In this document: positions 5,752 through 12,454 of the stretch, one piece after another
How the letters are laid out: the number at the start of each line of letters is the position of its first letter
Position numbering within the stretch: position 1 is the first letter of the stretch
Assembly: GCA_902783295.1 (NCBI GenBank)
Contig: CACZQT010000253.1
Span: 1 to 12,454, forward strand
Direction: 5' to 3'
Length of the DNA: 12,454 bases
Origin: an uncultured Lachnospiraceae bacterium
GTDB taxonomy: Bacteria > Bacillota > Clostridia > Lachnospirales > Lachnospiraceae
The notes under the pieces: model-generated
The model's database searches: none
What the model saw: the letters and a program-made list of their open reading frames with translations, nothing else
What the model was told of the DNA's origin: nothing
Program-made: the position numbers and the translations under genes

Positions 5752-5829
5752 TTGCTGGAGAATGAACCTGCAGCAGTGAAGGATGGAGATCTGTTTACTG
5801 CCTGTGCGATGGATTCAGGAGGCGGGATG

Positions 5830-6465
5830 ATGAAGATGACTTCGGAGAACCTTATATTATATGCAGTTACGGACAGAAGCTGGCTGCACGGAGAGACACT
5901 TGTGTCTCAGGTACGGAAATCGCTGGAAGGCGGCGTCACATTTGTGCAGCTGCGTGAAAAAAACCTGGAAAGAGAGACCTTCCTCAAGGAAGCAAATGAA
6001 CTGAAAGCTCTCTGCGCCGAATACCGGGTTCCTTTTGTGATTAACGATGACGTGGACCTGGCCGTTCGGGTGGATGCAGACGGGGTTCATGTAGGCCAGG
6101 GGGATATGGAGGCAGGCCGCGTACGTGAACTCCTGGGACCGGAGAAAATCATCGGCGTTTCCTGCAAAACCGTAGAGCAGGCGCTGGCAGCACAGGCCAG
6201 CGGGGCGGATTACCTGGGAGTCGGGGCCATGTTCCCGACCGGCACCAAAACGGATGCTACTGAGGTGAGTGCTGAAACCCTGAAGAAAATCTGTGCGGCT
6301 GTCAGCATTCCGGTGGTGGCCATCGGCGGCATTTCTGCTTCCAATGTGGAACAGCTCGCGGGGACGGGCATCAGCGGCATTGCGGTTGTGAGCGCAATAT
6401 TTGCACAGGAGGACATCCGTCTGGCAGCATGCCGGCTGCGTGAAAAGGTGGAAGAAATATTATAG
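5830..6465 (+). CDS. thiE: Thiamine phosphate synthase
   Basis: Cytosolic enzyme of 211 residues that joins HMP pyrophosphate and thiazole phosphate to give thiamine phosphate. The TIM-barrel motifs are present in order: QLREK (40-44), NDDVDLA (72-78), GVHVGQGD (85-92), GVSCKT (109-114), the phosphate-loop region FPTGTKTDA (135-143), VAIGGI (163-168) and GIAVVSAI (183-190). The ATG at 5830 is chosen because AGGAGG ends 7 nt upstream; ATGs at 5827 and 5836 are in frame, and the open frame reaches back to 5752 without homology. Length fits the family. It is followed after 82 nt by thiD, which supplies its pyrimidine substrate. No thiazole enzyme (ThiG or ThiM) is in the window. Confidence 0.95.
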   Translation: MKMTSENLILYAVTDRSWLHGETLVSQVRKSLEGGVTFVQLREKNLERETFLKEANELKALCAEYRVPFVINDDVDLAVRVDADGVHVGQGDMEAGRVRELLGPEKIIGVSCKTVEQALAAQASGADYLGVGAMFPTGTKTDATEVSAETLKKICAAVSIPVVAIGGISASNVEQLAGTGISGIAVVSAIFAQEDIRLAACRLREKVEEIL

Positions 6466-6468
6466 GCT

Positions 6469-6512
6469 GTGCTGAAAGCACGAAGTGCGCAGGTATGCGC
6501 AGCTGTTTTTAT
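6469..6512 (+). other. Structured thiE-thiD intercistronic region
   Basis: Two small stems follow the thiE stop: GTGCT-GAA-AGCAC (6469-6481) and TGCGCA-GGTA-TGCGCA (6486-6501). The second is followed, four bases later, by TTTTT (6506-6510). It could be a weak attenuator or a processing point; the stems are short and the T-tract is offset, so termination is uncertain. Confidence 0.35.
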
Positions 6513-6547
6513 ACGCATTTGTGCAGGGGATTGTGTGGAGAACAAAT

Positions 6548-7336
6548 ATGAAAACTGCATTGACGATAGCAGGGTCTGATTCCAGCGGAGGCGCCGGCAT
6601 CCAGGCTGACCTGAAAACGATGCTGGCGAACGGTGTGTACGGGATGAGTGCCATTACTGCGCTGACAGCCCAGAATACTGTGGGTGTCCAGGGGATTTTT
6701 CCGGTTCCGCCGGAGTTTGTGCGCCTGCAGATGGAAAGCGTGTTTACGGATATACGTCCGGATGCTGTGAAGATCGGGATGGTGCCGTCTGTAGAACAGA
6801 TGAAGGAAATTGCTGATGTTCTGAGGCATTTTCACGCAGAAAACGTAGTGGTGGACCCGGTGATGATTGCCACCAGCGGAGCCCGCCTGATGGACAGCCG
6901 TGCTGTGGATACATTACTGGGAGAATTATGCCCTCTCGCTGCGCTGCTGACGCCCAATATTCCGGAGGCGGAAGCCTTGTCCGGACGGGAGATCCGGACT
7001 GCAGAAGATATGATGAATGCAGCGGAACAGATCGGGAGGAATCATGGCTGCGCGGTGCTCTGCAAAGGTGGCCACCGTGTGGAAGATGCGAATGATCTTC
7101 TGTATGAAAACGGGAGTTTCCACTGGTTCCGGGGTCAGCGCATTGACAATCCGAATACTCATGGGACCGGCTGCACTCTTTCCAGTGCCATAGCATCGAA
7201 CCTGGCAAAAGGGATGTCTGTGCAGGAAGCTGTGGAACGCGCCAAGGCATATATTTCGGGGGCACTGGCGGCTATGCTGGATTTAGGTGCCGGATCAGGT
7301 CCCATGAATCACGGCTTTGCTATTAATCAGAATTGA
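6548..7336 (+). CDS. thiD: Hydroxymethylpyrimidine/phosphomethylpyrimidine kinase
   Basis: Ribokinase-fold enzyme of 262 residues that phosphorylates HMP to HMP-P and then HMP-PP, the substrate of ThiE. Seen: the N-terminal substrate motif TIAGSDSSGGAGIQAD (6-21), the KIGM stretch (75-78), VVDPVM (101-106), LTPNIPEAE (134-142), CKGGH (172-176), and the anion-hole/catalytic motif HGTGCT with Cys209 (205-210). Length matches E. coli ThiD (about 266). ATG 6548 is preceded by GGAG with an 8-nt spacer; an in-frame ATG at 6485 would add 21 residues unlike the family, so it was rejected. It is probably in one operon with thiE. A pyridoxal kinase is the alternative, but the thiE neighbour favours ThiD. 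Confidence 0.95.
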   Translation: MKTALTIAGSDSSGGAGIQADLKTMLANGVYGMSAITALTAQNTVGVQGIFPVPPEFVRLQMESVFTDIRPDAVKIGMVPSVEQMKEIADVLRHFHAENVVVDPVMIATSGARLMDSRAVDTLLGELCPLAALLTPNIPEAEALSGREIRTAEDMMNAAEQIGRNHGCAVLCKGGHRVEDANDLLYENGSFHWFRGQRIDNPNTHGTGCTLSSAIASNLAKGMSVQEAVERAKAYISGALAAMLDLGAGSGPMNHGFAINQN

Positions 7337-7358
7337 AAACAGGAACTGACGGAGGGAA

Positions 7359-7424
7359 ATGCAGCCGGCAGGCAGATCAGAAAAAAAGCTGAGACAGACA
7401 CAGCCGGTGTGGTGTACGGGATGA
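7359..7424 (+). CDS. Possible 21-residue leader peptide ORF upstream of cyuA
   Basis: ATG at 7359 has a very good GGAGGG site two bases upstream of the AAATG context and encodes 21 residues ending in VWCTG before TGA at 7422-7424. It fills most of the 103-nt gap between thiD and cyuA, and ends 15 nt before the cyuA ATG, whose own ribosome site is weaker. No family is recognised. It might couple translation to cyuA, or be chance. The spacing is shorter than usual, which lowers confidence. Confidence 0.3.
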   Translation: MQPAGRSEKKLRQTQPVWCTG

Positions 7425-7439
7425 GCGGGGAATCTGAGA

Positions 7440-8717
7440 ATGAAGAGAGACAGCAAGACCTATAAGGCGTATGTAAAGATCCTGGAACGGGAACTGGTCC
7501 CTGCCATGGGCTGTACAGAACCGGTTGCCATAGCTTACTGCGCGGCAAAGGCGCGGGCAGAACTCGGCGCGCTGCCGAAAAGCGTACTGGTGAAAGCCAG
7601 CGGAAATATCATTAAGAATGTAAAGAGCGTTATTGTTCCGAACACAAACGGAAAAAGAGGAATGGAAGCAGCCGCAGCCGCAGGTATTCTGTACGGCGAT
7701 GAAAAGGCGGAGCTGGAAGTGATCGCTCACGTGACGGAGGAACAGAAATCCGGCCTTGATGCGTATATGAAAAAGACTTCCATCGAAGTACTTCCTCTGG
7801 AATCGGATTTCGTACTGGACATCGAAGTCGAAATGACGGATGGAATCCATACTGTCACAGCCAGGACCACAGGGAAGCATACGAATATTGTGATGATACA
7901 GAAAGACGGGGAGACTGTTTTCAGCAGGGAACTGAAGGAGGAAGAGGATCCGGATATGCCGGATTATTCCCTGCTGACCATCGAGAATATCGTGGATTTT
8001 GCGGATACCTGTGAGCTGCCGGATGTTGTGCAGGTTCTGGACCGGCAGATTGCCATGAATACAGCTATTTCAGAAGAAGGGCTTCGGAAACCCTACGGGG
8101 CAAATATCGGCAAGGTGCTTCTGCAGGCTTACGGCGATGATATCCACATCCGGGCTAAGGCAAAAGCAGCTGCAGGATCGGATGCGCGGATGAACGGCTG
8201 CGAACTGCCTGTGGTTATTAATTCCGGCAGCGGCAACCAGGGGATTACGGCCTCCATTCCCGTCCTGGAATATGCCCGGGAACTTGGATCTGACAAGGAC
8301 AGGACATACCGGGCCCTCCTGGTATCCAATCTTGTGACGCTGCATGAAAAAGAAGGAATCGGCAGGCTGTCTGCCTACTGCGGAGCGGTAAGCGCAGGGG
8401 CGGGAGCCGGGGCCGGTATTGCATACCTGCACGGCGGCGGATTCCGGGAAATTGCTCATACCGTGGTGAATGCGCTTGCGATTACTTCCGGAATTGTGTG
8501 TGACGGGGCAAAATCTTCCTGTGCTGCCAAAATCGCCGCTGCCGTGGATGCGGGGATCCTTGGATTTGAAATGTTCCGCCAGGGCCAGCAGTTCCTGGGC
8601 GGAGACGGACTCGTTGTCAAAGGAGTGGAAAACACAATCCGGAATATCAGCCGTCTTGGAAAAATCGGCATGAGAGAGACGGATAAAGAGATCATTCAGA
8701 TGATGACCGGGAGATAA
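7440..8717 (+). CDS. cyuA: L-cysteine desulfidase (CyuA/YhaM, UPF0597 family)
   Basis: Protein of 425 residues of the serine-dehydratase-alpha-like UPF0597 family, which includes archaeal and E. coli (CyuA, formerly YhaM) L-cysteine desulfidases. These use an oxygen-sensitive iron-sulfur cluster, not PLP, to convert cysteine to pyruvate, ammonia and sulfide. The conserved cysteines are present: C25 in MGCTEP, C314 in AYCGA, and C354/C361 in CDGAKSSC. The intervals of 40 and 7 residues match the Methanocaldococcus enzyme. Gly-rich stretches (NSGSGNQG 261-268, AGAGAGAG 319-326) are also typical. The ATG at 7440 has GCGGGG 9 nt upstream. It follows the thi genes after 103 nt. Serine or threonine dehydration is a less likely activity. 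Confidence 0.88.
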   Translation: MKRDSKTYKAYVKILERELVPAMGCTEPVAIAYCAAKARAELGALPKSVLVKASGNIIKNVKSVIVPNTNGKRGMEAAAAAGILYGDEKAELEVIAHVTEEQKSGLDAYMKKTSIEVLPLESDFVLDIEVEMTDGIHTVTARTTGKHTNIVMIQKDGETVFSRELKEEEDPDMPDYSLLTIENIVDFADTCELPDVVQVLDRQIAMNTAISEEGLRKPYGANIGKVLLQAYGDDIHIRAKAKAAAGSDARMNGCELPVVINSGSGNQGITASIPVLEYARELGSDKDRTYRALLVSNLVTLHEKEGIGRLSAYCGAVSAGAGAGAGIAYLHGGGFREIAHTVVNALAITSGIVCDGAKSSCAAKIAAAVDAGILGFEMFRQGQQFLGGDGLVVKGVENTIRNISRLGKIGMRETDKEIIQMMTGR

Positions 8718-8730
8718 GTTTCGTTTTTGT

Positions 8731-8745
8731 GCATTGTACAAGTGC
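8731..8745. promoter_or_regulatory. TTGTACAA-centred palindrome upstream of the TRAP operon
   Basis: GCATTGTACAAGTGC has a perfect TTGTACAA core and nearly symmetrical GCA/TGC flanks (one extra G). It lies 32-46 bp before the TRAP -35. TTGTA/TACAA half-sites are common operators for GntR-family regulators of carboxylate uptake; no such gene is visible here. Confidence 0.35.
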
Positions 8746-8776
8746 TTTTGCAGGCTGTTTACTTTAAGAAAAGAAC

Positions 8777-8804
8777 TTGATTTTTTACATCAACGTGATA
8801 AACT
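8777..8804 (+). promoter_or_regulatory. Candidate promoter of the TRAP operon
   Basis: TTGATT (8777-8782), a 16-bp spacer and TAAACT (8799-8804). The predicted start is about 35 nt before the dctP ATG. A short inverted repeat TTGAT/ATCAA (8777-8781, 8789-8793) overlaps the -35. No convincing terminator separates cyuA from this promoter, so readthrough is possible. Confidence 0.5.
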
Positions 8805-8845
8805 GTGGTTTTGTAACCTATTTCTTATTACAGGAGGTAATAAAC

Positions 8846-9826
8846 ATGAAAAAAGCAACCAAGCTTCTGGCTCTGGCCGCAGTTCTGGCTCTTGGCTTTG
8901 CCGGTACCGTGAAGGCTGAAACCGTTCTCCAGCTGGGTACTACCGTGAATGAACAGGATTCTTTCCAGGTAGCGGCGGAGAAATTCGCTGAACTCGTGAG
9001 CGAAAAGACCGGCGGCGAATACAAGATCGAGATCTATCCGAACGGCACCCTGGGCGGTGAATCCGATATGCTGGACAGCATGTCCATGGGCATGCTGGAC
9101 ATGGGCATCATCACAGCCGGTCCGTTCGTGAACTTCTCCCAGATGATGGGCGTCCTGGACATGCCGTTCCTGTTCGCCAACGGTGAAGAAGCTTATAAGA
9201 TCTTTGACGGCGAAATCGGCCGTGAGCTTCTGGATACACTGGAAGATGCCGGCCTGAAAGGCCTTGCCTATGCAGAGCGCGGTTTCCGGAATATCACCAA
9301 CTCTGTACGTCCCGTAACCTGCGCGGCTGACGTAGAAGGTCTGAAGCTCCGCGTGATGGAAAACGAAGTGTACACCGCGACGTTCAAGGCACTGGGCGTG
9401 AACGCTGTTCCCATGGCCTGGGGCGATGCGCTGACCGCTATGCAGCAGAGCACCATCGAAGGCGAAGAGAACCCCATCAACGTGATCTATTCCTACGGCC
9501 TGTGGGATTACAACCAGAAGTACGTGACTCTGGACCGCCACAGCTATTCGACCGCTATCATCACCATGAGCCTGGACAAGTTCAATGAACTGGATGAAGC
9601 CACTCAGCAGATCTTTGTGGAGTGCGCCCAGGAAGCGGCCGAGTACGAGCGTGCATGGGTTGCGGATCAGGAAGCGGATCAGCTGGCAGCCATCAAGGCG
9701 AACGGCGTAGAAGTCGTAGAAGATCCTGACATCGATTCCTTCCGTGAAGCTGTTCAGACTGTATATGATGCTTATCCGCAGTATGCCGATTACATCAACC
9801 GCATCCATGAGGAGCTTGCCAAATAA
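8846..9826 (+). CDS. dctP: TRAP transporter solute-binding protein, DctP family
   Basis: Extracytoplasmic binding protein of 326 residues. The signal peptide (1-24, ending TVKA) has no lipobox cysteine, so it is probably soluble rather than lipid-anchored. Family landmarks are YPNGTLGGESDML (64-76), GFRNITN (146-152), the carboxylate-binding Arg169 in GLKLRVMEN (165-173), PMAWGDALTAMQQ (189-201) and GEENP (206-210). It should capture an organic acid and deliver it to DctQM; the exact ligand cannot be read from sequence. ATG 8846 has a textbook AGGAGGT site with an 8-nt spacer; the frame extends upstream to 8777 through the promoter, which is not coding. Its stop overlaps the dctQ start by one base. 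Confidence 0.95.
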   Translation: MKKATKLLALAAVLALGFAGTVKAETVLQLGTTVNEQDSFQVAAEKFAELVSEKTGGEYKIEIYPNGTLGGESDMLDSMSMGMLDMGIITAGPFVNFSQMMGVLDMPFLFANGEEAYKIFDGEIGRELLDTLEDAGLKGLAYAERGFRNITNSVRPVTCAADVEGLKLRVMENEVYTATFKALGVNAVPMAWGDALTAMQQSTIEGEENPINVIYSYGLWDYNQKYVTLDRHSYSTAIITMSLDKFNELDEATQQIFVECAQEAAEYERAWVADQEADQLAAIKANGVEVVEDPDIDSFREAVQTVYDAYPQYADYINRIHEELAK

Positions 9827-10317
9827 TGAAGGCACTACATAAGATCAGCGAAATCCTGGACCAGGTCTGTGGGATCCTGATCGTATTTATGATCGGCGCG
9901 ATGGTGATTCTCACCACCGCGCAGATCATTTTTCGTACATGGTTTACCGCTCTTTCCTGGTCGGAGGAAGCGACCCGTTACCTTCTGATCTGGTCGACAT
10001 TCCTCGGGGCCACCTGTGTATACCGGCATTCCGGAAATATCGCCATTACTTTTGTGCAGGAGATGATGCCCCGCAGGGCAGAGAAGGTCATGCGCATTCT
10101 TGTGCAGGTGATCTGCCTGGCGCTGTTTATTCTGCTGTGCTGGTACGGAAGCAGGTATGCGGTGAACCTTAAAAAGACAGCAACGGCCATTCCCATCAAA
10201 ATGAAATACGTGTTTATGGTCGTGCCCGTCAGCATGGGAATCTGTATTTTTCATGCCGTGGTGATGCTGCTGGATGAAATCCGGAATTTCCGGAACGGGA
10301 AGGAGGAAGACAAATGA
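9826..10317 (+). CDS. dctQ: TRAP transporter small permease, DctQ family
   Basis: Four-helix membrane protein of 163 residues (hydrophobic segments about 12-36, 50-66, 90-112, 127-149). The DctQ motif WSEEATRYLLIW is at 45-56, just before helix 2. It pairs with DctM to form the sodium-driven carrier that accepts substrate from DctP. Its ATG shares a base with the dctP stop (TAATG) and its own stop overlaps the dctM start (ATGA), showing translational coupling. Confidence 0.93.
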   Translation: MKALHKISEILDQVCGILIVFMIGAMVILTTAQIIFRTWFTALSWSEEATRYLLIWSTFLGATCVYRHSGNIAITFVQEMMPRRAEKVMRILVQVICLALFILLCWYGSRYAVNLKKTATAIPIKMKYVFMVVPVSMGICIFHAVVMLLDEIRNFRNGKEEDK

Positions 10318-11579
10318 CTCTGATCCTGTTCGGCGCTTTTATTCTGCTTCTCATCCTTGGCGTCCCGGTGGCTTTTGCGATCTGCAGTGCGTCAGCTCTG
10401 ACCATGTTTGCCGGCTATGGTGATCAGAAAATGATGATCGTAGTGCAGCGGATGTTCCAGAGCTGTGATTCTTTCAGCCTGATTGCGGTTCCGTTTTTCA
10501 TCCTGGCAGGGGATCTTCTGGCGAAAGGAAAGATTTCCAAAGTCCTGGTGGAATTCTGCGAATCCTTTCTTGGATTTATCCGGGGCGGCCTTTCTGTCGT
10601 TTCGGTTCTGGCCGGCATGTTCTTTGCGGCAATCTCCGGATCCGGTGCCGCCACGACGGCTGCGGTAGGGGCTACGCTGGTTCCCGAACTGAAAAAGAGG
10701 GGATACCGGGAGGATTCCGCTGCTGCCCTGGTAGCGGCTGCCGGTACGATCGGAGTCGTGATTCCGCCTTCCGTTCCCATGGTGCTTTACGCAGTAATAG
10801 CGGAAGAGAGCGTAAACCGGCTGTTTAAGTCCGGTTTTATCCCGGGCATCATGATGGGAACCGTGCTGATAGTGATTTCCCTCAGGCAGGCATATGCGTG
10901 GAAATACCCTAAGGGAATGAAATTCCACCCCAGGACGATCTGGACTTCTTTCCTGAAGGCAGTTCCGGCCATTCTGATGCCGCTGATCATCCTCGGCGGA
11001 ATTTTTTCGGGATATTTTACACCTTCGGAAGCAGCTGCCATTGCCGTGGTGTACGCGGTGCTGGTTTCCAAACTGGTATACCGCGACCTGACCTGGAAAG
11101 GTCTGTTTGAGATCATGAAGGGTTCTGCCAAGACGAGCTCTGTTATCATGATCATCATCGCCTGCTCCGGCCCCTTCGGCTGGGTGCTTGCCAACTGGCA
11201 CATCCCGGAGGCGGTTTCGGCTGCAGTTCTGAGCCTTTCGTCCAATAAATACATGATCATGCTGCTGATCTCCGTCATCATCCTGATTGCAGGGGTGTTT
11301 ATGGAGACGTCTTCAGCCATCATCATTCTGACGCCGGTATTTCTTCCGCTGGTGCGCGCACTGGGGGTATCGACGCTGCATTTCGGAATCCTGTTCGTAG
11401 TCGGCATTGCCATCGGCATGATTACTCCGCCGGTGGCCATCAACCTGTTTGTTGCCACCGGTATTACAGGGCTGCCGATCGAGAAAATCAGCAAGGCCGT
11501 GGTGCCGTACCTGATCGGGCTTATCCTGGTCTTCCTGCTGATCGTTTTTGTACCGCTGTTCATTCCCGGGCTGCTTTGA
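10314..11579 (+). CDS. dctM: TRAP transporter large permease, DctM family
   Basis: Polytopic transporter of 421 residues, the usual DctM length, with about 12 hydrophobic segments and the two-fold repeat typical of elevator-type carriers. Conserved stretches include AVPFFILAGDLLAKG (58-72), AISGSGAATTAAVGATLVPE (106-125), GTIGVVIPPSVPM (144-156) and, near residue 370, GMITPPVAINLF. It forms the substrate- and sodium-translocating channel with DctQ. The start overlaps the dctQ stop by 4 nt; GGAGGA lies upstream. No clear terminator follows before the yebC promoter. Confidence 0.95.
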   Translation: MTLILFGAFILLLILGVPVAFAICSASALTMFAGYGDQKMMIVVQRMFQSCDSFSLIAVPFFILAGDLLAKGKISKVLVEFCESFLGFIRGGLSVVSVLAGMFFAAISGSGAATTAAVGATLVPELKKRGYREDSAAALVAAAGTIGVVIPPSVPMVLYAVIAEESVNRLFKSGFIPGIMMGTVLIVISLRQAYAWKYPKGMKFHPRTIWTSFLKAVPAILMPLIILGGIFSGYFTPSEAAAIAVVYAVLVSKLVYRDLTWKGLFEIMKGSAKTSSVIMIIIACSGPFGWVLANWHIPEAVSAAVLSLSSNKYMIMLLISVIILIAGVFMETSSAIIILTPVFLPLVRALGVSTLHFGILFVVGIAIGMITPPVAINLFVATGITGLPIEKISKAVVPYLIGLILVFLLIVFVPLFIPGLL

Positions 11580-11595
11580 CGGACAGATTTGCCCC

Positions 11596-11624
11596 TTGTC
11601 ATCCTTCGGGAAACATGCTAGAAT
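11596..11624 (+). promoter_or_regulatory. Strong sigma-A-type promoter of yebC
   Basis: TTGTCA (11596-11601), exactly 17 bp, and TAGAAT (11619-11624), preceded by TGC as an extended -10. The start site would be near 11631, about 33 nt before the yebC ATG. It makes yebC independent of the TRAP operon. Confidence 0.8.
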
Positions 11625-11663
11625 AACATAGTTATTTCATTCATTTTTAAGGAGCAAAGTATT

Positions 11664-12392
11664 ATGTCCGGACATTCCAAGTTTTCGAATATCAAGCGCA
11701 AGAAGGAAAAGAACGATTCCGCAAAGGGCAAAGTATTTACCCGCATCGGCCGTGAGATCGCGGTGGCGGTTAAAGAAGGCGGCCCGGATCCTGCGAACAA
11801 CAGCAAGCTTCGTGACTGCATCGCCAAGGCCAAAGCCAACAACATGCCGAACGATACCATCGACAGAAGCATCAAGAAGGCGGCCGGTGAAGGCGCCGGT
11901 GTGGATTATGTGACGGCAGTTTATGAAGGCTACGGCCCCGGCGGCACGGCGATTATCGTAGAGACCCTGACGGATAACAAGAACCGTACGGCTTCCAACG
12001 TGAGAAACGCTTTTACAAAAGGCGGCGGCAACGTCGGCGCTCAGGGCTGTGTTTCCTTCATGTTTGACAAAAAAGGCCAGATCATCCTGGACAAGGAAGA
12101 GATCGACATGGATTTCGACGATCTGATGATGATCGCTCTGGAAGCCGGCGCGGAAGATATTTCCGAGGAAGAAGACAGCTACGAGATCCTGACGGATCCG
12201 GATGATTTCTCAGAAGTACGGGAAAATCTGGAAAAGCAGGGAATCCCCATGATGGAAGCGGATGTCACCATGATCCCTCAGACTTATGTAAAGCTGACGG
12301 ATGAGCAGGACATCAAGATGATTACTCGTACGCTGGATCTTCTGGATGATGACGATGACGTCCAGAATGTATATCATAACTGGGAAGAATAA
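11664..12392 (+). CDS. yebC: YebC/TACO1-family translation factor
   Basis: Cytosolic protein of 242 residues, full length for the YebC/PmpR (DUF28, TACO1) family. Seen: the N-terminal signature MSGHSKFSNIKRKKEKNDSAKGK, GREIAVAVKEGGPDPANN (29-46), KAKANNMPNDTI (55-66), YEGYGPGG (87-94) and NVGAQGCVSFMFDKKG (123-138). Long annotated as a transcriptional regulator, the family is now linked to ribosome function at proline-rich stretches. The acidic C-terminus (DLLDDDDDVQNVYHNWEE) is common in the family. The ATG has AAGGAG 9 nt upstream. It is transcribed from its own promoter, and nothing ties it functionally to the TRAP genes. Confidence 0.95.
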   Translation: MSGHSKFSNIKRKKEKNDSAKGKVFTRIGREIAVAVKEGGPDPANNSKLRDCIAKAKANNMPNDTIDRSIKKAAGEGAGVDYVTAVYEGYGPGGTAIIVETLTDNKNRTASNVRNAFTKGGGNVGAQGCVSFMFDKKGQIILDKEEIDMDFDDLMMIALEAGAEDISEEEDSYEILTDPDDFSEVRENLEKQGIPMMEADVTMIPQTYVKLTDEQDIKMITRTLDLLDDDDDVQNVYHNWEE

Positions 12393-12404
12393 CAGACAGA
12401 ATGT

Positions 12405-12419
12405 AACCCCGGAAGGGGT
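12405..12419 (+). terminator. Weak hairpin after yebC
   Basis: ACCCC-GGAA-GGGGT, a 5-bp stem with a tetraloop, starts 13 nt after the yebC stop. No T-tract follows within the window, so intrinsic termination is doubtful; it may act together with the next hairpin. Confidence 0.35.
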
Positions 12420-12427
12420 GTGGTTAT

Positions 12428-12454
12428 GGGACAGGGGGACGTGTACCTTGTCCC
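12428..12454. repeat. REP-like palindromic element, GGGACA...TGTCCC
   Basis: GGGACAGGG...CCTTGTCCC forms a 9-bp stem (one G-T wobble) around a 9-nt interior and reaches exactly to the window edge. GGGACA/TGTCCC palindromes are a recurring intergenic repeat in many genomes, sometimes linked to REP-associated tyrosine transposases. Copy number here cannot be judged from one copy. Confidence 0.45.

Noticed and set aside
5752..5829. Upstream extension of thiE to an earlier in-frame start
   Set aside because: It starts within the predicted transcription start region and adds 26 residues unlike ThiE. The AGGAGG site places initiation at 5830.
5758..5829. TPP riboswitch before thiE
   Set aside because: A TGAACCTG string recalls part of the core, but the CTGAGA element and the second conserved segment are missing and the leader is only about 70 nt.
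8828..9835. A 335-codon open frame on the minus strand
   Set aside because: It is antisense to dctP, whose family motifs are unmistakable. The long frame follows from that gene's biased codon use.

Overview
The window (about 12.5 kb) has roughly even base composition, strong AGGAGG-type ribosome binding sites, tightly packed operons and a YebC beginning MSGHSKFSNIK. This suggests a Bacillota genome, probably Clostridia-like; genus cannot be told. One caution is that neither of the two extracytoplasmic binding proteins (P19-like and DctP-like) has a lipoprotein cysteine, which is unusual for a single-membrane organism.

Left part (1-4501, all minus strand): an iron-uptake operon of the P19/FTR1 type. 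Reading leftward it encodes an FTR1 permease with a large extracytoplasmic N-terminal domain, a P19/Tpd-type metal-binding protein with its ligand residues intact, a polytopic DUF2318 membrane protein with a cysteine-rich C-terminal domain, and the start of an FtsX/MacB-like permease that runs off the left edge. In related loci a second permease, an ATPase and often a thioredoxin-like protein follow.

Centre (4502-5710): a 335-bp divergent control region dense in symmetry elements. It holds three TTAG-N6-CTAA boxes, a 15-nt palindrome, a direct repeat 32 bp apart, a good rightward promoter and a leftward-facing terminator-like hairpin. Rightward from it lie two small regulator genes: a stand-alone AraC-type DNA-binding domain, and a DtxR/MntR-type repressor that by eye has lost the metal-ligand residues expected in its family. 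A strong terminator closes this unit. The region is the best candidate for something undescribed: an iron-uptake operon controlled by a regulator pair in which the DtxR member may not sense metal in the usual way.

Right part (5711-8717, plus strand): thiE and thiD (thiamine phosphate synthase and HMP/HMP-P kinase) behind a clear sigma-A promoter, then an L-cysteine desulfidase (CyuA/UPF0597 family) preceded by a possible 21-codon leader ORF. Next (8718-11579) is a complete TRAP transporter, dctP-dctQ-dctM, with translationally overlapping genes and its own likely promoter and operator. The window ends with yebC (11664-12392) behind an almost ideal promoter, followed by a small hairpin and a GGGACA/TGTCCC palindromic element at the right edge that resembles dispersed REP-type repeats. 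No tRNA, rRNA, CRISPR array, transposase gene or riboswitch was recognised.
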